The notes beneath the pieces were generated by a model. It saw nothing but the letters and a program-made list of their open reading frames with translations. It was not told the DNA's origin and made no database searches. A stretch of DNA of 64,000 bases, taken from contig CM034600.1 of the NCBI GenBank assembly GCA_020091685.1, forward strand, positions 35,706,077 through 35,770,076. The letters are read 5' to 3'. The DNA is from Lutjanus erythropterus. Lineage: Eukaryota; Chordata; Actinopteri; Lutjaniformes; Lutjanidae. Of this stretch, positions 1 to 12,756 are shown in pieces (position 1 is the first letter of the stretch; every line of letters begins with the position of its first letter). The position numbers and the translations under genes were made by a program.

Positions 1-123
1 AACAAATCGGAATTAACTAACTGCTGCAAGTTGCTGGCGCATGCAACAATCATTTCGTTTTAAAAAATCACTCGAGATGTTTTTAATTTGAGAATTTACC
101 GTGCATTTATCTGTCAAATTTTA

Positions 124-173
<50 letters not shown>

Positions 174-1692
174 GTAGGGTGGGGGTATTAACATCAGCAA
201 GAGAAGCTGCTGGGTGTATTTTACAGTTTTACAGAGGTGGGGGGGAAATCATACATTCTCTGGTTCAATTCAACTGCATTCTTCTTCACCAGGAGTAGAG
301 GTGATAGTGGAGGGTGGATGGAACCTAAATAAGACACCGACCTCACCTTTCCAATGCTGTTACGCCATCCTCCTATTTCAACTTTACGGCGGCCATTTTG
401 CGACCCTTCACACTCGTTTACTAGCAATCGATGTCTTACATTAGTGTCATTTTACAGCCCACATTTATTTGCTTTTTCGTGGCCGCGTTACTTGTCCAGG
501 CTTCAGAATCGGAACCTCATTTATTGCAAAGTTTTAAAATTTTATCGGGTGTGTCAGGGTCGCAAAATGTCGCAAGTAGCCACACATATATAATGTTGAA
601 GTCCTTGTACAGTAGTAGAAATCCTTCATCAGGAGGGTTCACTTGTTGCTGAGGAATGTTGGTTTCTGTTTCGTGGACAGAATTAGGCTCATTTGGATCA
701 GATGCTGTCACCTGTCTTTTATTGTGTCGACTCAACTTTGTTTTACTTTTTTTTTCTTCTTCCTTTTTGTTTAGCAAGTTTTTGGTTTTTATATGAAATC
801 TTAGAAAAAAAATCTGACACCTTTGAGAGGAGTACGCACCCAACCGCCCTGTGTTCCCTGTCCTAATGGTATCTGACAGAAGTTACCTCAAACTGGAAAC
901 ACAAATGCAACGATTTTTTTTTTTTGGTTGTCGCACAGAAAAAAAAAAAGAAGTTAAAAATTTTCCAACAGTGCAGGAAAATGCCTCAGAGATGCTCCAA
1001 AGTCAGTTGTTGCTTAACTTCTACAGGCATGATCTGTTTTTGAGACACTTTAGAAACAATGAAGATTCAAAAAGGGGGGAAACAGAGAGGTGAAAATGTG
1101 ATCGACTTTTGAAGGGCAGGAGGATCGTCCAGGCTCCGAGGGTCGACAGCTGTGAGCTGAGCGATAAAGAGAAAATTCTACTCTTACACCAAACGACTGT
1201 GTGTGAAACCACAGAGACGATCGGCGCATGTTAAATAATGTGGTGATTCTAAATATGCATACAGAACAGAGCCTGCTCATGTTTGACTGATGATAAATGG
1301 AAAAATGAAAAATGTAAAACTTCCCGCGTATCAATGTTCAAATTAGCAAAGACTCAGGATCTAAACGAGTCTCCAAAAAACGGAAAAATAACCCCCAGAA
1401 ACAAGAACGTTAAAAGAAACAGCGATACAATTACTCAACTACTACCTCTGACGAAAGTTTTACACCTTGTGCTCGGCTACTCCTCTGACAAAGAAAGCTA
1501 CATAAGAACTCTTTTACCCATAATGCCACATTCTAAAAGGCAGTTTTACGTCTCCTGCTCTAACTACAGTATAACACACTGTAAACATGTTTTAAAGACC
1601 AACAACAGAAACTGCTGTGACTGCTTGTTATACTTGATATTGTACATCTTACATTAAGTCAGAAAATCCGCATGAATAATCCGTGTTTTTAG
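1..1692. other. Non-coding sequence left of the terminal exon
   Basis: Probably intron of the plus-strand gene that ends at 1870. It holds a TG microsatellite at 124-172 and several A/T runs. The open frames here, including one of 124 codons at 1283-1657, are low-complexity and have no splice context that I trust. No further feature seen. Confidence 0.4.
124..172. repeat. (TG)n microsatellite
   Basis: About 24 uninterrupted TG dinucleotides, followed by taggtaggg. Confidence 0.95.
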
Positions 1693-1870
1693 CTGCCGAT
1701 ACACATCAAGTGATCACATGCTGTATGCTGACCAGGTGGTGGTAAATGTTCCTATGAAGTCGACCGTCGAGGACATCGTGCTCACTCACAAACTGGACCT
1801 CCAGCGCCTGGAGAACCTTGTATTTACATGCAAGCTGAGAAATGACTTTTCAACAAAGTCCCTGAAATGA
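1693..1870 (+). CDS. Terminal coding exon of an unidentified gene
   Basis: A T-rich acceptor (gtgtttttag, ending at 1692) precedes an open frame that starts with one split-codon base and then 58 codons to TGA at 1868-1870. The peptide begins CRYTSSDHMLYADQ and ends LRNDFSTKSLK. It reads like real coding sequence: balanced composition, good third-position use, and an acceptor and stop that fit a last exon. A poly(A) signal follows about 600 bp later. The rest of the gene must lie left of the window, since I see no matching exon with a donor in 1-1690. I do not recognise the family. A processed remnant cannot be excluded. Confidence 0.55.
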
Positions 1871-2490
1871 GCTGTCAGACTGTTGCTGTGAACACACGCG
1901 TGCTGAGATCAGGGTTAATAACACAGTTATACAGTTTAAAGATTAGTAAAACCCGTCCTTCATTTTTGGATGTGAAGATTTCTATCTTCCAGGAAAAAAA
2001 ACTTGTTGTTAAAAATCTAATTAATTATCTTATTTACAAATGTTTCATCTCAACAACACGAGAAACATGAAAATATCAATATAAACAGTGTTTGTCAAAG
2101 ACTGTTACACGTGTGAGTGCGAGTGAGAGGGAGCGCTCAGCGTGTGTGGCGGCGGCGGCGTTTTCCCGGTTGACATGAGATGTAGCGCATACTACAAAGC
2201 TGTAGTAAAAGTACAAAAGATTCTCTGTAAACCCTGACGTGACGTTGACGAGCCTGGTTTTACGGCAGACAAGCTGATTGATGGAGTTGTGTTCGCAGCT
2301 TTAAGAAAAACAAAATAATCCATTACGAACATTTATAGCTGCTTCAGAGTTCATACAGTGTACGTTCACTGGCTGGTGGCAGCAGTTTTAAGACAATAAT
2401 GTTTTTTTTTTTTCCAAGATTTTTGTTGGGCTGTACTGAATGTTGAAGCTTCTGTGAAGGTTTTCGAATAAAATTTCGAATGTCTGCTGT
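1871..2490 (+). other. Probable 3' UTR with poly(A) signal
   Basis: Non-coding stretch directly after the stop codon at 1870. A canonical AATAAA lies at 2467-2472 and is followed by a T/G-rich stretch, the usual layout of a vertebrate cleavage site. A second AATAAA lies near 2519. A GC-rich patch with a GGC run (about 2140-2160) sits inside it. The assignment depends on the upstream exon being real. Confidence 0.45.
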
Positions 2491-5400
2491 TACATTTTAT
2501 GATGTCATCACACTCACCAATAAAATAAATAAATAAAAAAAAAAGCCTTACATAAAATCCTTAAAATTAGAATAAAGTCTCAGCCAATTTATTTCACCAC
2601 AGTGAAATGTTGTTTGTGAAAGAAACACTGGATAAATGCCAACAAAAATGGACTGAGGCAGATTATTTCATCAGATAAAAATGTGAATTTTTCTAAATGA
2701 TTACATCTTTTTTCCAATAAATGTTGACTTTCAGACCTTTCAATGCTCTGGAGTTCCTGGAAATGTTTCCATCACACGAGTTGGAAACAATCTAATTCTA
2801 CAAATGGTATAACAGTAATAACATTAGTGTAGCCTAATTTGTATCTGCAACTGTGCAGAAATACTGAGTTTAAACAGAATAAATAAACATGAAAAAGAAA
2901 CTGCTGAATGGAGCTGTGAGGCTTCAAACTATTCGGTACAGCCCAGTATTTTTGTTTATTTACATATCTTTTTTTTTTTTTTTACAAATAATTTGTCGAG
3001 CTGTAAGTTTTGAGGCGTTTCGTTTCCTCGCACATTCCTCTGAGGTCGTCAGACCTGACTGCTCGCAACTACGAGAGGACTCTATGATGTAAAAGCCCTT
3101 TCAGAAAACCGTGTCAGGAGCCAAAAACCATCACATTTTCACCTTCGTGTTAACGCCCCGGGGCCTTTCTGACTGTAAAAGACAGAGAGCAGTTGTAGAT
3201 GTCTGGAGAGAAGACAGTCACGTCTGGAGCTGCGTGTGTTTGGAGGACAGGTGGTGGCGACGTTGGGATTTCCTCTCTCTCTCTTTCTGCTGGCCGGATG
3301 GTGACTCTAATGTGCATTCAGACGGTCTCGACTCCAGCTGCTCTAGGTGGTCTGCAGGGAAAATGAGAAAAGACACAGTGAAGATTGTAACACAAACACA
3401 GAGGATCCTGCAGTAGGACTGTCCTCAACTGGACGATTTGTTCTTTTTCCCCAGTTCAGTGCTACTCTAGTACCGGTGAGACTTGCGTTTTACTGCCTTT
3501 TGTTGTCATGTGTGATGTGAAAACATCAGATTTTCACTAAGTCAGAGAAAGCAAAAGTGTGCATCCTCCTGTAGTTCAGTTAAAAAATCAACACACCATG
3601 TAGCTTCTCTTCACGCCCTCATTCATGCCATGAATTAAGGATTTATTTCGCCCAAACCAGAGGTTATTGGAACAGAGGAGAGCAAAAGGACTCTGGTTAG
3701 TTTGGTGAGAGCTGTTTCTGGTTTAACTAAAAGCATCTTACTCTTTTTAAAAAAAGGTCTCTCGCTGGTGCAGCTCTTTTCATAACGATGCATATGGATT
3801 AATTCCAGGCACGGCTGCGTCATATTACGGCTGTGTGTCCATTCTAAACACAATATGAGCGGGTCAGCATGATCAGGAAAAATGCTCCACTGCTGAAACG
3901 GTTCTGAAACGCTGCTGGTGGGGGGCTGCAGCTGTGCAACTGGCCATAATAACAATCTGAGCCCGTCGGTGCCAAAAACAAGCCAATAAAGCTAGCGTCA
4001 TCTGTCCTGTACGCTCTGTTGAAGTGGTTTCTACCACTTCTCTCCGCTTCCATCACAGTTAGTTTTGCGGTTTGTGGCGATGTAGAGACCGTTAAGCTTA
4101 CAGCCTGCAAAGCTGATGCACTGCTGTGCAATGATGCAGCTAAAAAACAAGAGCAGAAACTTGTTTCACATTCTCTCATCAGTTAATGCAACACGTGCAC
4201 ATAAAAATGTATTTGATTTCTCTTATTTATAATTCCTAACTGAAATGCATTTTCATAAACTTTTATTAGTTTCGTCTTGGAACTCTAATGCACACTGACT
4301 GACAAAGAAAAAAAAACAAATGCTTAACAGGAAGAACCTCAGTCAAAGGGTCTACGAATGCCCCCTTTTTTGCAGAGAGCTGAACTTCCACACCTCATTT
4401 TCAAATTTTGCAGGAAGTGTTATTGTTAGCTGCAAAGTGAATTAATAGAAGCATCCAGAGGTGGTGTGACTCCTCTTTTCCTGCACTCTTCCTTTCAGAG
4501 TTTCCATTGCTTACACGCGCCATTGTTTTGCATAGTTAGCGTCCTGAATTCAAACACCTGTTTTGTATTTTTTATTGTGAGCGCGGCAACTTCATGACAG
4601 GCTGACATTTACATAGATGACTCTCTCTGCTGCCGACAGACTGTGTGATAATGAAAAAATATTTACTTTGTAGTGGGAGCACGGAGACATTATACACCTC
4701 TACAGTACCCCATTTGTTTGCCTTGCCAGAGGAGGCGTGCAGGAGTAACAATAAACATCTGTCGTCATTTTAACTTTCACTGCACACGGCTGGAAATTTC
4801 AAAACTATCACATTTATAATTCATGTAATCACATAAGGGTCACATATATCAGTGGCATCATGACACACAAACTGAGGGGGATGATATGGTGGGTTGACTT
4901 ATGTCATGGTTCGAGAGGATACGCCACCATCTTGTCTTAATGCCGTTGCAACAGCTCCCTGGAAAAACAGCACATTTATTCCATTCACTCCCTGAAAAAG
5001 CACATTCCAGCTGCCAGCATCTGATGTGGGCTCTGTGGAAGTGGGTTAATAAAATCCTCTACCACAGCATACGTAATTTTATATCACAATATCAAAATAT
5101 ATCATGATATTGGGCCTTCTGTCTGGTTCTGTCATCTATAATCATATTCAAATACAGTACTTTTGCTTGTTTATTTGCACCATTGACAACAATGATCTAA
5201 TACCACAAAGAGATATTAAAATAATACCTACCTTACAAATGGTATTATAAAAATCTGAATCTAATGCAGTCTAATACAAAAGTCCTCCTATCATTTAAGT
5301 TATAATGTTCAGTTTGTTTAATATAATGTTAACACCTGTCAATACAAATCTTTAAATCTTTAAAACATTTACAAACATCACAAAGGGACTTTATGTAATT

Positions 5401-6889
5401 TATTGCGATATTGTTCAGTTTGATAGATGCATCTTGATAAGATCAGCTTGCAGGAAAAGAGAGGAAAAGATGGTGGCTGATAGTAGGGATGTGTCTGATT
5501 AGTGGTCTAGTATATCTGGTGTCAACCAGTTTATAATTGACAGGTCAAAGTTATTATTATTAATATTATTATTATTGTTTTTACATGCACAACACCTGTA
5601 TGCAGCCTCCCTGCCGCAAGCTGGGGCTGCAGCCCTGGCATGCAGGCCCTAATGCCAGGATGTAAATCAGGGAAGTCTGATTATGTTATCTCTGCTTCTC
5701 GTCAGACTAAATAAATTAAATGCATTTCCTATTGCCACCAGTAGATGGTGCATGTTGATAAGCCAGACAAGCTCTTTGAACAGGACATTATGGACGCTCC
5801 TAAGTGGACCGAATCGCAAGTGGATCCAATTCTCATATACAGTGGTGATGATGGTCGTGCAGCATGCTTGGAATGACTCAATAAATCCAGTTTGTCACTG
5901 CCATTGTCAAGTTAACTGTTCACTAGTTATCAAAAGTAGTATCTTTATGAAACGACAACAATTAAGTTTTTTTTTGTGCTGAAAAATGCAAAGAAAAAGT
6001 CACACTATGCCTATGCCTATATTCCAACAATTATAATTTTAGCAAGGAAAATGTCCCGTCTGCCGGTAGGTTGTAGTGTTTTCTGACTTAAATTTAAATT
6101 TCTGTATAACCAACAGGGACATTAGTCTTTAGGAACATCTCTAACCGATGGAGAATAAATTCTAGGCAAAGACCAAAGACTGTAAAACACTGGAAACATT
6201 CAGTTATGTAAAATTATATAAAAATATAAAAGATTTGGTCTCAGGAAGACTCAAAAGTTGTTTTTCTTGCTGTCAAAAAACTCCATGAAAAGACTAAAAC
6301 CAAACAGATCCTGATGACAAGTAATGTCTGTAGAGCTGAAGCTGAATGTATTTTAATTCTCTGTCACTGAGCTCAAAATCAAAAACGGATCAATGAGACG
6401 CACAGTTGCATTTGGTAACACGCTCCTTCATTATCATCAGCTCACACACTGCAGTTTATCTTGACTCAAGCCCACATACACTGTCCTGCTGCCTGAATAC
6501 TCCCTAGAGCACCAAATGTACATTAATCCCCTGCTGAAAATAGTCCCGAATATATATGCACCATTTCCTCCTGTTTGGGTTACATTTGATAAAAACTACA
6601 GTGACCAGCTGTTTGGAAAATGGAAACAGGCTGAAGTATTCAGAGATGGACAACACACTGTTGATTTTGGTCTTTTTATGGGATTTGCGGACAAGAATAA
6701 TACTAAAGCATACTTCTAGCCTTGTCCTTTAAATTCAAAGAGACGTGAAACTCAGCTGCTGATCTTTTTGAATTAGTTTAATAATATCCAGCCCGCAAAC
6801 AAACATCAAACAAAAGCATGAGGAAACATTTTCATTCCAGAATCAGTCAATCAGTGACAGTTTAACATCACTGGAGCCATAAAGTGAAT
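2491..6889. other. Intergenic DNA between the left gene and the cryptochrome 3' end
   Basis: AT-rich sequence with no reading frame resembling a gene. The right-hand part is probably the cryptochrome 3' UTR on the minus strand: an ATTAAA (minus strand, 6777-6782) lies about 110 bp past its stop, and AATAAA motifs on that strand occur further left, near 5400, 5170 and 4975. I cannot tell which is used. An ATT-type simple repeat lies around 5553-5580. Confidence 0.4.
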
Positions 6890-7035
6890 TTAAAGTGCCA
6901 TTAAAGACCTGACCTCTGCACTCTGCCTCTGTATCTTGTGCACGGAGCAGGACGCTGGGTCTTTCTCCCCTGACCCGTCTCGTTCCGACTCGCGCTCCCT
7001 CTTTCCTGTGATACTTCTGGTGTGCAGGAGGAGTC
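6890..7035 (-). CDS. Cryptochrome last coding exon and stop
   Basis: 146 bases, residues 618-664 plus TAA at 6892-6890. It encodes [20 protein letters not shown], a likely basic nuclear-localisation stretch, and ends EVRSLMAL. Acceptor GACATTCAG. The two other frames of this exon are also open over part of its length, so the frame rests on phase continuity. Confidence 0.88.
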
Positions 7036-10000
7036 CTGAATGTCCCGGCAGGCAAGAAGAAAAACATTATGACCATCCGAATCGCTCTCCCACCTGATGC
7101 AAGTGACTTCTAATGAGGAAGAACAGTGTCGCCCTCTTCTGGCAGCATTCATACACACTCAAATACCTTGATTTCTGGTAAAAACTGCATGGTTTTTACG
7201 GCTTAGTAAGGGATCGACAGAGGGTCTATCTTGCTTTTAATTTACAATTACATTTAATTTACAAATATTAAAAGACTTTTGTATTGAACGAGTGATTGTG
7301 GAGATGAAACACCAGATTACGCAATTTCAAACTTGTAAGACTCTGTATGAACCTTGTTGAGCATCTTGTGTGAATGTGACATTACAACTTTTGAGTAACA
7401 ATTGTGAGTATACATCATTTCGACCAAATCTTAGATGTGAAGGTCCGGAAGTGCACCAGATCCTTCCTGCTTCCTACCTGGGTGTTGAGGCACAGCAAAC
7501 TCGTGGTAGAGTCGGCTGCTGGTGACGGTCTGACTGGTGTCTGGCAATGAGTGGTATCCTACATCAAACACATCAAACACACACTGAGAACTTTGTGGTT
7601 TGTGAGAGGTTTCAGTATCATATACTTATAATATTATAACATCATCATATACTTATAATATTATAACACAAATCAGGCTAAGGTAGAGTACCTTAATACT
7701 CCACACACTTTGTACAGCCACTATCGGGATGACAGATCTCCAAACCGACGATTCGATATGTCTTTTAATTTCAAGGTCACAATTTGATTTGACATATTTT
7801 TTTATCAGTGATGGTTATGCCATTGTTGGACTACTGACTTTGAGCTGTAGAGATCAACAGATCATGGCTTTCCTGCCCAGATAACTCATTTCATTTTCAA
7901 ATTCTTCTCTTAAAACACAGTCTATATGGTATCAAGTGTTTTACAACTACCAGGAAAGACCAAGGACATTTTAAACAAAGATATCCATTCTCTGGGGTGG
8001 ATGAATCTCGATGTCAATCTGCACATTACATTCTGAAAATTCTTGTCTAAAAAAGGAATTTCTAGTGAGGAGTGAAGAGTTAAGGGATAAGGATTCATCC
8101 TCTCGGGACATGATCATATCCACTGCGAAGTTCATGACAATCTGGTCAGTGGCTGTTAAAATATCTTAATCTGAACCAGTGTTTCAAAGGAGGGACCCAT
8201 TAACCAACACCGACATGCTTCAGTCCTGCTGTTTGTGAGGCAAAAACCAGGATGCTGTTATAGATCTCTGGCTTGAGAGAAGAAAATGATGATGACCCCT
8301 GCTGCCAGGCAGTAACTAGCAGGTACTGTACTTCTGTAAATGCACAGGCTATTTGTAAAAATACAACGTTTACTGCACTGAAACCAGTAGACCGAGGATG
8401 CATTAAGGAATGGCATCGATGTTTGGTTTTGCTTTTTCAAAGCAAAATCAAATTACAAACCACTATAAATGCTAACAGGAAACACAGATGTCAGGGAATG
8501 ACCTACCATGCTGTTGCTGCTGTTGTTGTTGTTGTTGTTGTTGGAGTGGTTGCAACCGTTGTTGCTGTTGTCCCGCGCTGCTAGGTCTGGTCTGTTCTTC
8601 ATCGTCAAAGTTGAGTAGGATGCTCCCGCTGCCATTACCCGTGGCAACAGAGCTCCCCGACACTCCAGGCACTGAAAAAAGAAAAACAAGAATAACACAG
8701 ATTGAGAAGTGCGACTGATAGCCGTGGATAAGTTTAGCATCTACACAAGAAACATCTGCAGATCTTTTTTATTCTTAAAGCGACTTACAGTGTGAGTTGT
8801 TGTTGTTGTTGTTGGTCCCTGGCTGCTGCTCTCCGGGAGAGTAGGCCATCATTCCTCCATTCCCATTCCCATTGGTGGACGGCACTGATGCCAGCAGGCC
8901 TGAAAGACACAAACACATGTACATATTTGTTTTTCTATCTGGAGAAGAGATGCTGCACACTGTGTTGCTCTTTGTCACTTAAAGCCCAGTGACTTTTGGT
9001 GAGTAACACTGAATGTACTTTGTTTACATGAAAACTCCACATGACACTTTTAAGTAGGAGGGGACCTGTACGATTTTATTTTGGCAATGAACAGCTTCCC
9101 TCCTTTTCATCTCTGTGGTCTATAACTTTACTGATCTCTTACCCAGTCCCCTATATCGGCTAAGTTGCTGGTAGATCTGCTTCATCCTCTCGATGTTGAG
9201 CCGGCTCGCCTCTGCATGGTGCACCATGGGCTTCGGGTAGTGGACGCCGATTATGCACTTGGCGGCTGCCTGCACGGACTCTGGGGCGTTCCAGGGGTCG
9301 TAGATGAACTTAGCGGGGAAACCTCGGAGGATAGGTAAGTATCGTCTGGAAGCACAGGGAGACATTAGATTTGCCGGCTTACGTCAAAAGGACGAGGAAG
9401 TTCGGAGAGTAAAACAGGGGCTGAGTGATGCAGGGATGCAACACATTATTCTTTTGAAACAGGTTAGGAAAAAGAGGTCTTACAGTACTTGCAACAAAAG
9501 TGAAAATATTACAAAAAAATATTTAATAGCTACAACTGTGTTTTCACTATTTCAAATAATAGTAAAATGCAGTACAATTGTAGTTTAATGTCATCTCATC
9601 AATAATTATGCATATATCTGATAAGATAATTTACATTAGGTGTTACATGATACATATCAGTCTTAATTTTACAGCTTCTGTGTGTACTATAACTGATAAG
9701 CGCATGCTGGTCTTCAGCACTTCATGCTTACAAGTAAAATAGCTGCTACAAAATGAAAGCTACAAACAACCACAACACTGCACAGTATGGCTACAGTACA
9801 TGAGAGTATGAGTACAAAGCCACTGTGGACTTCTGGAGATTCTGGCACTGGAGTGAGTTACCATCACAGTGCACAATGAGGACTGTAGTTCACAACGTGG
9901 TAGCAAAAACGAGGGGCTGCGGTCCCGAACAACATTTACTGTAGTGTTGGTGTGATAGCAGCCACACCGCAGACAAAAAGTGTGATCCTCCAAGAGCTGA

Positions 10001-12691
10001 AGAAGCCAATAAAACACTGACTGCAACAAGATAGAGAAGTCAACATCTCAGAGTACCAATCCAACCTGCTGACATTGGTTTTTCTTTGTTTTTTTAAATC
10101 CCCTGGGCTGTCGTGGATTTGCTCCATGTGACAAAGAGAGGCCACCTACCTACTGCACTTGGTCCGACCTTACCGAGTCCGAGGAGGGGAGACGGACAGG
10201 ACAGAGGAGGGGGGCAAGTGGAACTGTGGAAACTGTGGGAACTGCGGCACAGTGCAGCGCTGAGAGGCAGAGAGAGAGTGGGGTGGGGGCGGGGGGTGGT
10301 GTGGCCTTGTGGTCGCACACCACACACACACACGCGACTGACGGACGGTGCTCCGGGTTGCTATGGAGAGACCGTCCCGTCGCAAGAGAGGCCGCTGCCG
10401 ATTGGGTGGATGATGCTAGGAGACGTCTACTGTAACACGCGGTTAGAAAGCAGAGTGTATTGACCCCCACCCACCCTCCCCCCACCCCTCCCAACCCCGG
10501 ACCAGAGCAGGTGTATGATGGAAAAGTTCTGCCATCGAAAGATCTGTTTTTTTCCCCCTTTATTTCTTTCTTTCACACCACTGGAAAAAGAGTTTATTTT
10601 AAATCTACTTTTTAAATTCTACTTTTCTACTTCCTGGAACGGATTTCAGGGCAGAAGTGGCTAAAAAATGTCCCCATATTTGGATATTTACAGGAATATT
10701 TCTTCTTAAAGCTCTGCATCCACCTCCCTGTGTCCTAAGCTGCTGTCAGTCTCTTAAAAAAGTGTCTAAAGCTAAATGTCTGCTTAAAATAATACTGAAA
10801 GAAGTCCCTGGTCGATGACAGAAGTCTTCCATTATACCTCACAGCTCCAGGCCCCCACCCTCCCTCCAACCTTCCCCCCACCTCCCTCCCCAACCCATGA
10901 TCAGACAGTGGTGGACTGAGAAAAGAGCTCATGCCTGCTCCCCCTGTCCCTCAGACTGTGGTGGTTGTCTTTTAAGTGGTCTGACTGACTGTCCCCTCCC
11001 ACAACCACAGCGCCACACTCTGGGCTGGCCCACTAGGGGGCCCCCTCATTTCACCAAAAGGGACGACAACCCTTTTGCCAGGAAGATCCGCGACTTGCCA
11101 GTAGCAAGAGGTCCTACAGAGGACAGCGGGTGGTGTGGAAGGAAGGAAGGAGTCTGTGGTGATGGCAGGTATGCGTGTGTGTGTGTGTGTGTGCAAGTTA
11201 TTAAGTTCCACAATGTTTTAATTGTTTCAGTCACACTTTCCACTGACTGTGTTTGCGTCATGCTTTCATGATTTTTTGAAAAAATGAAATGTGTGTATCT
11301 CATATGGAAGTCTGTGTGTGTGTGTGTGTGTGTGTCTGTGTGTTTCTCAATGCCTATATCAACCAGCCACTGCTCCAGGTCCACCTGAACCGGCAAGGCT
11401 GCATTCACCTAAGCAGAGCACCACTGAACATTTCACAAAGGGTCGGATGAGGGGCTTTGCCCAGCGCCTGGACAATGGACCGGCTCGCGTGGCACAGCAC
11501 GGGTAACGAGTACCGGTGCCAACCGTGCATCACTGCGATGGCAGAGCAACAGCTGGTCCAACGCCTCTCCTCACTACCCTCTGGGGAATGCTTCATAGTC
11601 CCCTACCTAGCGAATGCAGGCGAGGCGTTTGCATTTCCCTACCAAGCGGTCAGAATCCCTTTTGACGAAATGAGACGCCACCGAGTTACAAACCCGCCCA
11701 GAGGGTGCTGCTGGGGCGCGAGCAAAGTCCCGTCCCTCAGGGTTGCACAGGTAAGTAAAAACAAGCGACCACCGATTTCCCAGCTCAGCCCCCGACTTCC
11801 AACCAAGGCAGCCCTGGCCGACAGCCCGGCTGCACCTGGGTGGGGGCGGAGGGGGCGGGGGGTGAGAACGGCCAATCATCTTAAAAGCAATCAGCTACAA
11901 TCTACGGAGAGGAGAGGGATAGCTGAACTTTTCCCCCAACCCCCCCAAAAAACAGATGAGCCAAAAACACAAACACAGAGCCACATCCAGAGAAAGAGAA
12001 AAAAATAATCTACGCCTCTGCAATACAAATCATCTGGTGTCAACAGTTACATATATTTAAACTAAAGATACGCACGCGTACACAATCACCAGAGGGACAT
12101 TCACAAACAATTAAAAGGCATGCAAAGAAGTACACTGTGAACACTGAAATTATTACAAAAGACATGCCTGATTCCTAAAACTAAAGTGCTGAAGTTTTAG
12201 AACAGAAAAGAAAATGGACTGACGGGCAAAAATAAAAAGAGGAGAGGAGGGAAGGATGTTTCTCTTTCATTCACTTACCCAAAGATCTGGATGGAGAGCC
12301 CCCTTTATCCCTCCATCTCTCTCTGCTTCTCTGCTTTTGTCTGATAAATTAAACCTGTGATGGTGTTTTAGCTGTGTCTGTGGTCTCTGAAATAGCTGAC
12401 TGAACTCTGAGGACCAGGACAAAGATAACCTGGCACCACGAGATGATACAAATACTAACTTTGTGTAATATTACTGACATGTAAACCCTGTGATAGATAA
12501 GATAAGAGTAGTAACTAATAAGTAGTAACCCATCTCAGACCCCCAAGTGTCTCCAAGTTTCTAAATCTCCTCTGACACACTGAACCTGCCTTCATGTTGT
12601 ATATGTGCATGTGCATACGCTTGTTTCTACTCTATGTCTATACAAGCATGTCTGGCTCCTTTCCTGCTCTCTCAGGCGGCTCAAGCGTGTC

Positions 12692-12756
<65 letters not shown>

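Noticed and set aside
1283-1657. 124-codon plus-strand frame left of the terminal exon
   Set aside because: Low-complexity, Lys/Asn/Cys-rich translation, no recognisable motif, and no donor that would join it to the exon at 1693.
10113-10494. Overlapping frames of more than 110 codons on both strands near 10.1-10.5 kb
   Set aside because: They arise from GC-rich, stop-poor sequence with G- and CA-runs; translations on all frames look equally arbitrary.
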